Shown here: in pieces, positions 24,197-32,869 of the stretch
Position numbering within the stretch: position 1 is the first letter of the stretch
Layout: every line of letters starts with the position of its first letter
Assembly (NCBI GenBank): GCA_964602735.1
Contig: CAZRRV010000012.1
Span: 1 to 38,032, forward strand
Reading direction: 5' to 3'
From: CAZRRV01 sp964602735
GTDB taxonomy: Bacteria > Bacillota > Clostridia > Oscillospirales > Acutalibacteraceae
DNA length: 38,032 bases
Made by a program: the position numbers and the translations under genes
The notes under the pieces: generated by a model
Databases searched by the model: none
Told to the model about the DNA's origin: nothing
The model's input: the letters and a program-made list of their open reading frames with translations, nothing else

Positions 24197-24613
24197 CTAT
24201 TTGGCTTTCGCCTCGCAGTAAATGCAGCGGTATATTCTCGCATCGCGATCGGTCAGCCGGAAAATATGGGGAAGTTCCTGCTCGACGGTCGTTATGCATC
24301 TGGGATTCCTGCAAAAGATAACATTTGTAAGCTTTTCCGGAAGATCGATTTTCCGCTTTTCCGCGAGTTTCCCGTCTTTTATAATATTTACCGTAACACC
24401 GGCGTCGATATACCCTATCAGATCCATATCGGGGGTTATGTCGGCGTCGATTTTGATGATATCTTTTTTCCCGATCTTGCGGCTCGGCACATTTTTAATA
24501 ATGGCTACCGTGCAATCGAGTTCGTCGAGATGCAGCAGCCGATAAAGTTCCATTCCCCTGCCGGCCGTTATATGGTCGATAACTATACCGTTTTTTATGG
24601 AATCGATATTCAC
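24197..24613 (-). CDS. pyrI: Aspartate carbamoyltransferase regulatory subunit
   Basis: Binds nucleotides and zinc and controls PyrB allosterically. The 138 residues have the N-terminal allosteric domain (NGIVIDHITAGRGMELYRLL, about 8-27) and a C-terminal zinc domain with Cys101, Cys106, Cys130 and Cys133 (CRNPRC ... CIYC). The GTG start overlaps the pyrB stop by four bases (GTGA), preceded by GGAGG within the end of pyrB. It is the last gene of the pyr operon. Its presence indicates an E. coli-like regulated holoenzyme, as in many Clostridia and unlike Bacillus. Confidence 0.97.
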   Translation of the reverse strand: MNIDSIKNGIVIDHITAGRGMELYRLLHLDELDCTVAIIKNVPSRKIGKKDIIKIDADITPDMDLIGYIDAGVTVNIIKDGKLAEKRKIDLPEKLTNVIFCRNPRCITTVEQELPHIFRLTDRDARIYRCIYCEAKAK

Positions 24614-25530
24614 ACGCTTACCTCCAACATTTTAAGCATTAACGCCATACGCATATACTTCCCGTTTAAGACCTGTTTGAAATACGCGGCGCGCGGGTCG
24701 GAGTCGATTGCGACGCTTATTTCGTTCACCCTCGGCAACGGATGCATTACCGTCATATCCGGCTTCGCGAGTTTCATTTTTTCGGGGGTAAGAATGTAAC
24801 TGTCTTTCAGGCGGAGATAATCCTCCTCGTTAAAGAACCGTTCCCTTTGCACGCGGGTCATATACAGTATATCGAGCCGAGGGAGAACGCTTTCAAGGTC
24901 GGAAGTCTGTTCGTATTCGGCGCCGTTTTTAAGCAGGACATCCTTTTTTACATAACTGGGCAGTTTAAGCTCATCGGGCGAAATTAAAATATAATGTATG
25001 TTCGGGTAACGGGAGAGCGCGCTAATAAGAGAATGAACCGTTCTGCCGAATTTAAGATCCCCGCAAAAGCCTATCGTAAAATTTCCGAGTCTTCCGGTTT
25101 CCCGCCTAACGGTGAGCAAATCCGCCAGAGTTTGCGTGGGGTGGTTATGCCCGCCGTCCCCCGCGTTTATAACGGGCACGGAGGCATTCATTGAGGCGAC
25201 GAGCGGCGCGCCCTCTTTGGGATGGCGGATGGCTATTATATCGGCGTAACAGCTTACGGTTTTCACCGTATCGGCTACGCTTTCCCCTTTCGCGGCGGAA
25301 CTCGCGGCGGCATCGGCCATACCGAGCACATTGCCGCCGAGTTCGTACATCGCCGCCTCGAAACTCAGCCGCGTTCTGGTGGAGGGTTCGAAAAACAGGG
25401 TGGCAAGCTTTTTGCCCTCGCATGAATGTCGGTATCGGTTCGGGTTTTTTATAATATCCTCGGCTGAAGCGATAAGCCCGTCGATTTCATCGGTCGTAAG
25501 ATCCCGTATATCTATAAGGCTGCGGTTCAT
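24610..25530 (-). CDS. pyrB: Aspartate carbamoyltransferase catalytic subunit
   Basis: Condenses carbamoyl phosphate with aspartate, the committed step of pyrimidine synthesis. The 306 residues contain the carbamoyl-phosphate loop FFEPSTRTRLSFE (Ser50 to Arg54), HPKEGAP, the HPTQTLADL motif and the C-terminal MHPLPRVNEI that binds aspartate. The ATG overlaps the pyrE stop (ATGA), and the downstream pyrI start overlaps its stop, so stoichiometric production of the two subunits by coupling is likely. Confidence 0.98.
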   Translation of the reverse strand: MNRSLIDIRDLTTDEIDGLIASAEDIIKNPNRYRHSCEGKKLATLFFEPSTRTRLSFEAAMYELGGNVLGMADAAASSAAKGESVADTVKTVSCYADIIAIRHPKEGAPLVASMNASVPVINAGDGGHNHPTQTLADLLTVRRETGRLGNFTIGFCGDLKFGRTVHSLISALSRYPNIHYILISPDELKLPSYVKKDVLLKNGAEYEQTSDLESVLPRLDILYMTRVQRERFFNEEDYLRLKDSYILTPEKMKLAKPDMTVMHPLPRVNEISVAIDSDPRAAYFKQVLNGKYMRMALMLKMLEVSV

Positions 25531-26165
25531 TTTTCGGCTCCCGGATTTTTTTCTTCGGAAAGACCGTCGCGGAACGCCAGCAGTCCCGCCGCGTCGCTTT
25601 CCGCGATATATCCCAGCTTTTCGGCTGTTTCGACGGTACAGTCGAAATCGGTAAGGCTCCGGTTTGTTATCTTTGCCTCCGCCAGTTTCCTTATGCCCTC
25701 TTTAATGCCGTATGTGAAAATGCTCGCTATCCCGAGAACTTCGGCTCCGGCCTCGCGGAGAGCGTTTACCACTTCGATAACGCTGCCGCCCGTTGAAATA
25801 AGGTCTTCAACGACTACGGCTTTCATTCCGGGTTTCAAATCTCCCTCAATGCGGTTTTTTCTTCCGTGATCCTTCGCTCCGCTCCTCACATAACCCATCG
25901 GCAGATTAAGTATGTGAGCGGTTATGGCGGCGTGAGCAATACCGGCGGTTGATGTTCCCATTAAGATCTCCGCGCACGGATAATATTCGCGGATAATATC
26001 CGCGAGACCGTTTTCGATTTTGTCTCTGACCCCGGGATGCGACAGTGTGAGCCTGTTATCGCAATAAACGGGACTTTTTATCCCGCTCGCCCAGGTGAAA
26101 GGTTCCCCGGGGCGGAAAAAAACGGCTCCGATTTTAAGAAGTTCCCCGGCAATTTCCTGTTTCAT
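25527..26165 (-). CDS. pyrE: Orotate phosphoribosyltransferase
   Basis: Adds ribose-5-phosphate from PRPP to orotate, giving OMP. The 212 residues contain FTWASGIKSPVYCDNRL near the start, the flexible loop GAKDHGRKNRIEG and the PRPP-binding VVVEDLISTGGS (about 118-129). The ATG follows a GGCGGGG purine-rich stretch. It is separated from pyrF upstream by 82 bp, the largest gap in the operon, which I inspected without finding a promoter or terminator. The 3' end is coupled to pyrB. Confidence 0.97.
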   Translation of the reverse strand: MKQEIAGELLKIGAVFFRPGEPFTWASGIKSPVYCDNRLTLSHPGVRDKIENGLADIIREYYPCAEILMGTSTAGIAHAAITAHILNLPMGYVRSGAKDHGRKNRIEGDLKPGMKAVVVEDLISTGGSVIEVVNALREAGAEVLGIASIFTYGIKEGIRKLAEAKITNRSLTDFDCTVETAEKLGYIAESDAAGLLAFRDGLSEEKNPGAEK

Positions 26166-26247
26166 AATAAACCCCGCCGCCGCGGCAACGGCAATGGGCG
26201 GAATTAACGGATGCCGCGAAATTATCCGTCAGCCCCTGTACACGCAT

Positions 26248-26958
26248 TCAGAATCCCGCAAACTCGCGAACGCACCTTTCGTAAGCCGCTAACGGATCCG
26301 CGGCGGAGGTAACGGAGCGCCCGACAACTATATAATCGGAACCCGCCGCACCCGCGTCAGCCGGAGTTGCAACGCGCATCTGATCCCCCGTTTCATCTCC
26401 CGAAAAACGGATACCCGGCGTAACCGTTAAAAACCCCGCGCCAAGTTCCGCCTTTATTTTTTTTACCTCAAGTACGGAGCATACAACGCCGTCGAGACCC
26501 GCCCGCGCGGCGTTACGAGCGTAAGCCGCAACGGTTTCTTCCATATCGGACGAGATCAGCAGTTCATCACGCAACATTTGCCCGGAGGTTGATGTAAGCT
26601 GCGTAACCGCGATAAGAAGCGGCCGCCGGCCGCCGCCCTCCGCAAGGCCTTCCAGCGCCTCCCGCATCATACGGATTCCCCCGGCGGCATGAAGGTTCAC
26701 CATATCGACTCCGAGACGGGAAACAGCCGCCATGGCTTTTCTCACCGTATTCGGAATATCGTGGAGTTTAAGATCGAGAAATATCTTATGGCCTCTTTTT
26801 TTTATCTCCCGGACTATCGCCGGCCCCTCGGAATAAAACAGTTCCATTCCTATTTTCACAAACGGCTTTGTGTCTCCGAAACGGCTTAAAAAATCAAGCG
26901 TTTCCCGTCCGCTTCCGAAATCGCACGCCACTATAACATTCTTATCCGTTATGCGCAC
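26248..26958 (-). CDS. pyrF: Orotidine 5'-phosphate decarboxylase
   Basis: Decarboxylates OMP to UMP, the last step of the pathway. The 236 residues carry the catalytic array Asp62, Lys64 and Asp67 in FLDLKLHDIPNT, Asp13 at the first strand (VIVACDF), and the phosphate-binding end SDYIVVGRSVTSAADP. It overlaps pyrD by 17 bp. It belongs to the short (about 230-residue) Gram-positive type rather than the longer type 2 enzymes. Confidence 0.97.
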   Translation of the reverse strand: MRITDKNVIVACDFGSGRETLDFLSRFGDTKPFVKIGMELFYSEGPAIVREIKKRGHKIFLDLKLHDIPNTVRKAMAAVSRLGVDMVNLHAAGGIRMMREALEGLAEGGGRRPLLIAVTQLTSTSGQMLRDELLISSDMEETVAAYARNAARAGLDGVVCSVLEVKKIKAELGAGFLTVTPGIRFSGDETGDQMRVATPADAGAAGSDYIVVGRSVTSAADPLAAYERCVREFAGF

Positions 26959-27859
26959 CCCCGATAATATCTTCCAGATTTTTTACGCCGTATCTTTCCA
27001 TAACGGCGGGCAGATCGTCGATAATTTCGATACACGCGAAAGGGTTTACCAGATTGGCGGCCCCGATTTCCACCGCCGTTGCCCCCGCGAGCATCATTTC
27101 AATTACATCCTCGGCGCGGCTGACGCCGCCCATGCCTACAACGGGTATTTTTACCGCCGCGTAAACATCGTACACCATTCTTAAAGCGATCGGCAGAACG
27201 GCCGGCCCGGAAAGACCTCCTGTGCCGTTCGCCAGAACCGGCTTTTTCGTATTAAAATTTATCCGCATTCCCAAAACCGTATTGATCAGGCTTATCCCGT
27301 CGGCGCCCTCCGCTTCGCACGCTTTCGCTATTTCGGTTATATCGGTTACATTGGGGGAAAGTTTCATAATTACCGGTTTGTCGGCCACCGCTTTCACCGC
27401 GCGCGTGACCGATGCCGCAGATGACGCCGATGTCCCGAAGCTCATTCCGCCCCCGTGGACATTGGGGCAGCTTATGTTTATCTCGAACCAGCCGATACAG
27501 TCTTCCCCGTTCAGTTTTGCGACCGTTTCGGCGTATTCTTCCGCGCAAAATCCGCTCACATTGGCCATCACAGGTTTGTTGAAAAATCGCCGTATTTCCG
27601 GCAGTTCGTTTTCCACGACGGCATCGACCCCCGGATTCTGCAAGCCGACGGCATTCAGCATCCCCGACGGGCTCTCCGCTATGCGCGGCGTCGGATTCCC
27701 GAACCGCGGATTTAATGTGGTGCCCTTAAACGAGAACGTTCCGAGACGGTTTATATCGTAAAACTCCGCGAACTCATGACCGTAGCCGAATGTTCCGCTT
27801 GCGGCTATAACGGGGTTGCAAAGCGGTATCCCGCAAAGCGTTACACCGGTGCCCGCCAT
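26942..27859 (-). CDS. pyrD: Dihydroorotate dehydrogenase, class 1B catalytic subunit
   Basis: Oxidises dihydroorotate to orotate with FMN, passing electrons to PyrK and then NAD+. The 305 residues have NPVIAASGTFGYG near the N-terminus, the catalytic Cys131 in the class 1 motif NISCPN, VIMKLSPN, GLSGPAVLPIALR, and the FMN phosphate site GMGGVSRAEDVIEMMLAGAT. It is soluble and lacks the membrane helix of class 2. The start overlaps the end of pyrK by 19 bp, consistent with the known PyrD2K2 complex. Confidence 0.97.
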   Translation of the reverse strand: MAGTGVTLCGIPLCNPVIAASGTFGYGHEFAEFYDINRLGTFSFKGTTLNPRFGNPTPRIAESPSGMLNAVGLQNPGVDAVVENELPEIRRFFNKPVMANVSGFCAEEYAETVAKLNGEDCIGWFEINISCPNVHGGGMSFGTSASSAASVTRAVKAVADKPVIMKLSPNVTDITEIAKACEAEGADGISLINTVLGMRINFNTKKPVLANGTGGLSGPAVLPIALRMVYDVYAAVKIPVVGMGGVSRAEDVIEMMLAGATAVEIGAANLVNPFACIEIIDDLPAVMERYGVKNLEDIIGGAHNG

Positions 27860-28584
27860 AAAATTTCACCCTTTTCCAAAACAGGCCCCTCTTTGCACAG
27901 CCGTTTCGTTCCGTTCACGGTTTTAACCGAACATCCCATACAGGCGCCGAACCCGCATCCCATACGCTCCTCCAAACTGAACTGACCTGCGGTTTTCGCC
28001 TCACTGTCAACAGATCGGAGCATCGCTTCCGGCCCGCAGGCATAGAAATATGTGTATTGAAGCGCCGACATTCCGTCGGTAACGCGCCCCTTTTTGCCGA
28101 AACTCCCGTCATCGGTGTAAACCGTCACATCCGCGCCGAGAGCGCGAAACTCATCAACATAAAACACGCCGTCCGCCGAGGTAAATCCCAACAGTACGCG
28201 AACGGCTGTTCCGAAAGCGACAAGCCGTTTACAGAGAAAATACAGCGGGGGGATGCCCGCGCCGCCGCCTATCACAAGCGGGGCATCGCCGCTTTTTGAA
28301 ATATCGAACCCGTTGCCGAGGCCGACAAGTATGTCGAGCTTTTCGCCTTTTTTCAGTTCCGCCATTCTCCGCGTCCCGTCTCCGACCGTTTTGTAAATCA
28401 GCGTCAGCATGTCTCCGTTTACATCGCAGGCCGAGAACGGGCGGCGCAGGAATCCGCCGATTGCGACATTTACAAACTGCCCCGGAACAGTGACGGCGCC
28501 CGTATCGCCCTCAAGAACAATTTTGTAAATATCTTTCGCCAGCCGGGTGTTTGAAACAACCGTAAAATCGCCTTTTGTCATCAT
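27841..28584 (-). CDS. pyrK: Dihydroorotate dehydrogenase electron-transfer subunit
   Basis: An FAD- and 2Fe-2S-containing subunit that links PyrD to NAD+. The 247 residues show the flavin motif FLRRPFSACDV, a glycine-rich GGGAGIPPLYFL for NAD+, and four cluster cysteines near the end, Cys210, Cys215, Cys218 and Cys230 (CGFGACMGC ... C). Two consecutive ATG codons open the gene and either may be used. It starts 12 bp after carB and runs into pyrD. Confidence 0.96.
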   Translation of the reverse strand: MMTKGDFTVVSNTRLAKDIYKIVLEGDTGAVTVPGQFVNVAIGGFLRRPFSACDVNGDMLTLIYKTVGDGTRRMAELKKGEKLDILVGLGNGFDISKSGDAPLVIGGGAGIPPLYFLCKRLVAFGTAVRVLLGFTSADGVFYVDEFRALGADVTVYTDDGSFGKKGRVTDGMSALQYTYFYACGPEAMLRSVDSEAKTAGQFSLEERMGCGFGACMGCSVKTVNGTKRLCKEGPVLEKGEILWRAPV

Positions 28585-28596
28585 ATAACACCCGCG

Positions 28597-31500
28597 CTAC
28601 GCGTCGATGGTCGATATTCTGAAGGTAGTTTCCTCCAGTACATCGAGCAGAACCCTTACGGTGTCGAGCGAGGTAAACATCGTCACATTATTTTCCACGG
28701 CGCACTGGCGTATCAGGAATCCGTCTGAAATCTCGTTTGAAGAATTCATATTTCGGGTGTTGATAACATAACAAATATCGCCGGAACGCAGGGCGTCCAA
28801 TATCTCCTCGCTGCCCTCGTCGAGTTTTTTCACAACATGGGTTCTTATTCCGTGCCGCTTCAGAAATTCCGCCGTTCCCGCCGTAGCCTGAATGTTGAAC
28901 CCGAGTTCGTAAAACCGCCTTATAAGCGGCAGGGCTTCCTCTTTGTCGTCGTCGGCTATGGTGACCAGAACCGTCCCGTAATTCGTAACATTCATTCCCG
29001 AAGCTTTAAGAGCCTTGTAAAGGGCGCGGTTAAGTTTATCATCGTAGCCTATCGCCTCGCCGGTAGACTTCATTTCGGGCGAAAGGTACGCATCCATTCC
29101 GTGCAGTTTTGAAAACGAAAAGGCGGGAACTTTTACATACCACCGTTTCTTTTCCGGGGGGTAGAGAGTATCGAATCCCTGCTCTTTCAGGGATTTGCCG
29201 AGCATTACGAGGGTCCCTATGTCTGCGAGGCTGTACCCCGTGGATTTTGACAAAAACGGTACCGTGCGCGATGAACGCGGGTTTACCTCGATTACATAAA
29301 TTTTATCGTTGCGATCTACGATAAACTGAATGTTAAAAAGGCCTACAATACCTATTCCGAGCCCAAGCCGCTTGGTATAATCGAGGAGGGTGCGCTTCGC
29401 CTCGTCAGAAATGCTGAAAGTGGGATAAACGCTTATCGAATCGCCGGAATGAATCCCGGTTCTCTCTACAAGTTCCATTACGCCGGGCACGAAAACATCT
29501 TTGCCGTCGCACACCGCGTCGACTTCGACTTCTTTGCCCATTATATATTTGTCGACCAGAACCGGTTTGTCGACATCAATCTCGACGGCGGTTTTAAGGT
29601 AGTGGCGCAACTGTGTTTCATCCGCGACTATCTGCATCGCCCTCCCGCCCAGGACAAACGACGGACGGACAAGCACCGGGTACCCGATATGTTCCGCGGC
29701 GGCGACGCCGTCTTCGATATTCGTAACGGCCTGACCGGGAGGTTGCGGGATATTCAGGCTTTCGAGAACTTTTTCAAACGAATCGCGGTTCTCGGCGCGC
29801 TCTATGGCGTCGCAGTCGGTTCCGATCAGCTTTACGCCGCGTCTGTGCAACCCGTCGGCAAGATTGATTGCCGTCTGCCCGCCGAGCGAAGCTATTACCC
29901 CGTCAGGCTTTTCGAGATGTATGATGTTCATCACATCTTCTATACAAAGAGGTTCGAAGTAGAGTTTATCGGAACAGGTATAGTCGGTAGAAACCGTTTC
30001 CGGGTTGTTGTTTATGATAATCGCCTCATAGCCGGCGTTTTTGATGGTTTTTACGGCATGAACGGTAGAGTAGTCGAACTCCACCCCCTGCCCTATGCGT
30101 ATCGGCCCGGATCCGAGAACAATTATTTTCTTTCTGTCGGACACCTCCGACTCGTTCTCTTCCTCATAAGTCGAATAAAAATAGGGAATATAACTGTCGA
30201 ACTCCGAAGCACAGGTGTCGATCATTTTATAGACCGGGAAAATATCGAATTTTTCCCGCATCGCGTAAACTTCATCCTCGCCGCATTTCCACAAATGGGC
30301 TATATAAGCGTCGGTAAAACCCATTTTCTTTGCCGCTTTAAGCATTTCCGGGTCGAACACCGCCGTTTTAAGTTCGTTTTCCATATCGATTATATTGCGC
30401 AGTTTTTCAAGGAAGAGCATATCTATCTTTGTGGCGTCGTAAATCATACCTATATCAACACTGCGGCTCATAAGTTCCGTCATGGCGAAAATACGATCGT
30501 CGGTACCCTCGGATATATAGGAAAGCAGTTCCTCGTCGCCGAAAGAGTCGAATTTTTTCATATAGAGGTGGTTTGCCCCTATTTCCAGGGATCTCGCCGC
30601 TTTGAGCATACTCTCCTCAATAGTTCTGCCGATGCTCATAACCTCGCCGGTAGCTTTCATCTGCGTGGTAAGTTTATTGTTGGCGGAAACAAATTTATCG
30701 AAAGGGAACCTCGGCATTTTCGTTACGACATAATCGAGCGTCGGCTCGAAAGACGCCGGCGTGTTTGCAATCATTATCTCATCGAGACGCATACCGACCG
30801 CGATTTTTGCCGAAACTCTCGCTATCGGATACCCGCTGGCTTTAGACGCCAGAGCCGATGAACGCGATACTCTCGGGTTGACCTCGATCAGGTAATACTG
30901 AAAAGACAGCGGATCGAGCGCGAACTGAACATTGCATCCGCCCTCGATCTTAAGGGCGCGGATTATTTTAAGCGCGCTGTCGCGGAGCATATGGTATTCG
31001 CGGTTGGTAAGCGTCTGCGACGGGCACACGACTATCGAATCCCCGGTGTGTATCCCTACGGGATCCACATTTTCCATATTACAGACGGTAATAGCGGTGT
31101 CGTTCGCGTCGCGCATTACTTCATATTCGATTTCCTTAAAGCCCTTTATGCTTTTTTCCACCAGAACCTGGCTGACGGGAGAAATTTTAAGCGCGTTTTT
31201 CAATATTTCGCGGCACTCCTCCGGCTCGTCGGCGAAACCTCCGCCGGTGCCTCCGAGCGTAAAAGCGGGCCGCAACACCACGGGATAGCCGATTTTATCC
31301 GCCGCCGCAAGGCCGTCGTCGATGGAATTGGCTATAATCGAAGGTAGCACCGGCTCCCCGAGGCTCTGACACAGTTCTTTGAAAAGTTCCCTGTCTTCCG
31401 CGCGCTCAATGCTTTCGCTCGATGTGCCGAGCAGTTCCACCCCGTAATCCTTAAGTATACCCTTCTTTTCGAGCTGAATGGCGAGGTTCAAACCCGTCTG

Positions 31501-31776
31501 CCCGCCTATCCCGGGGACAAGCGCGTCGGGCCGTTCGTACCTTATGACCTTCGCCACATACTCGAGAGTGAGCGGTTCCATATACACTTTGTCGGCAACC
31601 GAAGTATCGGTCATAATCGTGGCGGGGTTTGAATTGCACAGCACAACTTCATACCCCTCTTCTTTAAGCGCGAGGCATGCCTGCGTGCCGGCGTAATCAA
31701 ATTCCGCCGCCTGGCCTATAACTATGGGGCCCGACCCTATCACCATAACTTTTTTAATATCGGTTCTTTTAGGCAT
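28597..31776 (-). CDS. carB: Carbamoyl-phosphate synthase large subunit
   Basis: Makes carbamoyl phosphate from bicarbonate, ammonia (from CarA) and two ATP. The 1059 residues are full length and show the internal duplication: KKVMVIGSGPIVIGQAAEFD at the start of the first ATP-grasp half and KIIVLGSGPIRIGQGVEFDY at the second (about residue 555). A C-terminal allosteric MGS-like domain (about 935-1059) would bind effectors such as UMP. It overlaps the end of carA by 8 bp. Because the pair sits in the pyr operon it probably serves pyrimidines mainly; whether an arginine-specific copy exists elsewhere is unknown. Confidence 0.98.
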   Translation of the reverse strand: MPKRTDIKKVMVIGSGPIVIGQAAEFDYAGTQACLALKEEGYEVVLCNSNPATIMTDTSVADKVYMEPLTLEYVAKVIRYERPDALVPGIGGQTGLNLAIQLEKKGILKDYGVELLGTSSESIERAEDRELFKELCQSLGEPVLPSIIANSIDDGLAAADKIGYPVVLRPAFTLGGTGGGFADEPEECREILKNALKISPVSQVLVEKSIKGFKEIEYEVMRDANDTAITVCNMENVDPVGIHTGDSIVVCPSQTLTNREYHMLRDSALKIIRALKIEGGCNVQFALDPLSFQYYLIEVNPRVSRSSALASKASGYPIARVSAKIAVGMRLDEIMIANTPASFEPTLDYVVTKMPRFPFDKFVSANNKLTTQMKATGEVMSIGRTIEESMLKAARSLEIGANHLYMKKFDSFGDEELLSYISEGTDDRIFAMTELMSRSVDIGMIYDATKIDMLFLEKLRNIIDMENELKTAVFDPEMLKAAKKMGFTDAYIAHLWKCGEDEVYAMREKFDIFPVYKMIDTCASEFDSYIPYFYSTYEEENESEVSDRKKIIVLGSGPIRIGQGVEFDYSTVHAVKTIKNAGYEAIIINNNPETVSTDYTCSDKLYFEPLCIEDVMNIIHLEKPDGVIASLGGQTAINLADGLHRRGVKLIGTDCDAIERAENRDSFEKVLESLNIPQPPGQAVTNIEDGVAAAEHIGYPVLVRPSFVLGGRAMQIVADETQLRHYLKTAVEIDVDKPVLVDKYIMGKEVEVDAVCDGKDVFVPGVMELVERTGIHSGDSISVYPTFSISDEAKRTLLDYTKRLGLGIGIVGLFNIQFIVDRNDKIYVIEVNPRSSRTVPFLSKSTGYSLADIGTLVMLGKSLKEQGFDTLYPPEKKRWYVKVPAFSFSKLHGMDAYLSPEMKSTGEAIGYDDKLNRALYKALKASGMNVTNYGTVLVTIADDDKEEALPLIRRFYELGFNIQATAGTAEFLKRHGIRTHVVKKLDEGSEEILDALRSGDICYVINTRNMNSSNEISDGFLIRQCAVENNVTMFTSLDTVRVLLDVLEETTFRISTIDA

Positions 31777-32869
31777 TTGCGTGTTCCTCTTCCATCATTG
31801 CGGTAAAGCGGTCGAAAAGATGCGCGCTGTCTTGCGGGCCGGGAGCGCTCTCGGGGTGATACTGCACGCTGAACACCCGGTCTCGCTCACATGAAATGCC
31901 CTCGACAGTTCCGTCGAGCAGATTTTTATGGGTCACGGTAAGCCCGGTGCCCGTTACACTGCTCTCTTTTATCGCGTAACTGTGATTCTGTGAGGTTATC
32001 TCGATTTTGCCCGTCCGCAGATCCATTACGGGATGATTCCCTCCCCTGTGCCCGAATTTCAGTTTATAGGTTTCGGCACCGTAGGCGAGCCCGATCAACT
32101 GATGACCCAGGCAAATCCCGAAAATCGGATATTTGCCGCGCAACGCCCGGACAAGTTCTATAACCTCCGGCACATTCTCGGGGTCGCCGGGACCGTTGGA
32201 AAGGAACACACCGTCGGGCCTCATCTTCTCTATCTCCGCCGCCGGAGTATTGTAGGGAACTACCGTAACATTGCAACCGCGCCTGTTAAGCGACCACACA
32301 ATATTAAGCTTTATCCCGCAATCGACGGCGACAACATTATACCTCGCGTTCTGGGTGCGTGAATACCAGCTTTTCCTGCAGCTGACCCTCGCTACGGCGT
32401 CGGTCGGCACCGGGGTACCGGCTATGATGCGCATCGCCTCGTCGTTCGGCATATCCGGGGATGTTATAATCGCTCTGCGGCTTCCGAGATCACGTATGCT
32501 CCGGGTGAGTTTGCGCGTGTCGAGGCCGAAAACCCCGGGTATGCGGCATTCCGCAAGCCAATCGGAAAGTGTTTTCGACGAGCGGAAATTCGAAGGGCTG
32601 TTTTCGTTGTATTCGCGGCATATTAAAGCGCCGAGCGACGGATTGCGCGATTCGGAATCCTCGTCGTTCACTCCGTAATTCCCGATAAGCGGGTATGTCA
32701 TAACCACGGCCTGATATGTGTACGACGGATCGGACACTATCTCCTGATAGCCGACCATGGATGTGTTGAATACTATCTCGCAAACTCTGTCGCATACCGC
32801 GCCGAAAGAATAGCCGAGATAGGAGCTGCCGTCTTCCAGCACTATTTTTCTGTCGAATTTTCTCGCCAT
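31769..32869 (-). CDS. carA: Carbamoyl-phosphate synthase small subunit
   Basis: A glutamine amidotransferase that feeds ammonia to CarB through a tunnel. The 366 residues start KIVLEDGSSYLGYSFGA. The C-terminal class I GATase carries the nucleophile Cys in FGICLGHQLIGLAYG and the His/Glu pair in VQYHPESAPGP. The ATG at 32869 is chosen because GGAGG lies 9 bp upstream and the family starts here; the frame is open for 42 more codons, but those are antisense-like and lie inside pyrC. It overlaps the 3' end of pyrC by 28 bp, an unusually long overlap that implies coupling. Confidence 0.97.
   Translation of the reverse strand: MARKFDRKIVLEDGSSYLGYSFGAVCDRVCEIVFNTSMVGYQEIVSDPSYTYQAVVMTYPLIGNYGVNDEDSESRNPSLGALICREYNENSPSNFRSSKTLSDWLAECRIPGVFGLDTRKLTRSIRDLGSRRAIITSPDMPNDEAMRIIAGTPVPTDAVARVSCRKSWYSRTQNARYNVVAVDCGIKLNIVWSLNRRGCNVTVVPYNTPAAEIEKMRPDGVFLSNGPGDPENVPEVIELVRALRGKYPIFGICLGHQLIGLAYGAETYKLKFGHRGGNHPVMDLRTGKIEITSQNHSYAIKESSVTGTGLTVTHKNLLDGTVEGISCERDRVFSVQYHPESAPGPQDSAHLFDRFTAMMEEEHANA

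Noticed and set aside
29449..30861. A 470-codon open frame on the plus strand inside carB
   Set aside because: It is antisense to a perfectly conserved carB, has no ribosome site and no recognisable domain; long antisense frames are expected from the codon bias here.
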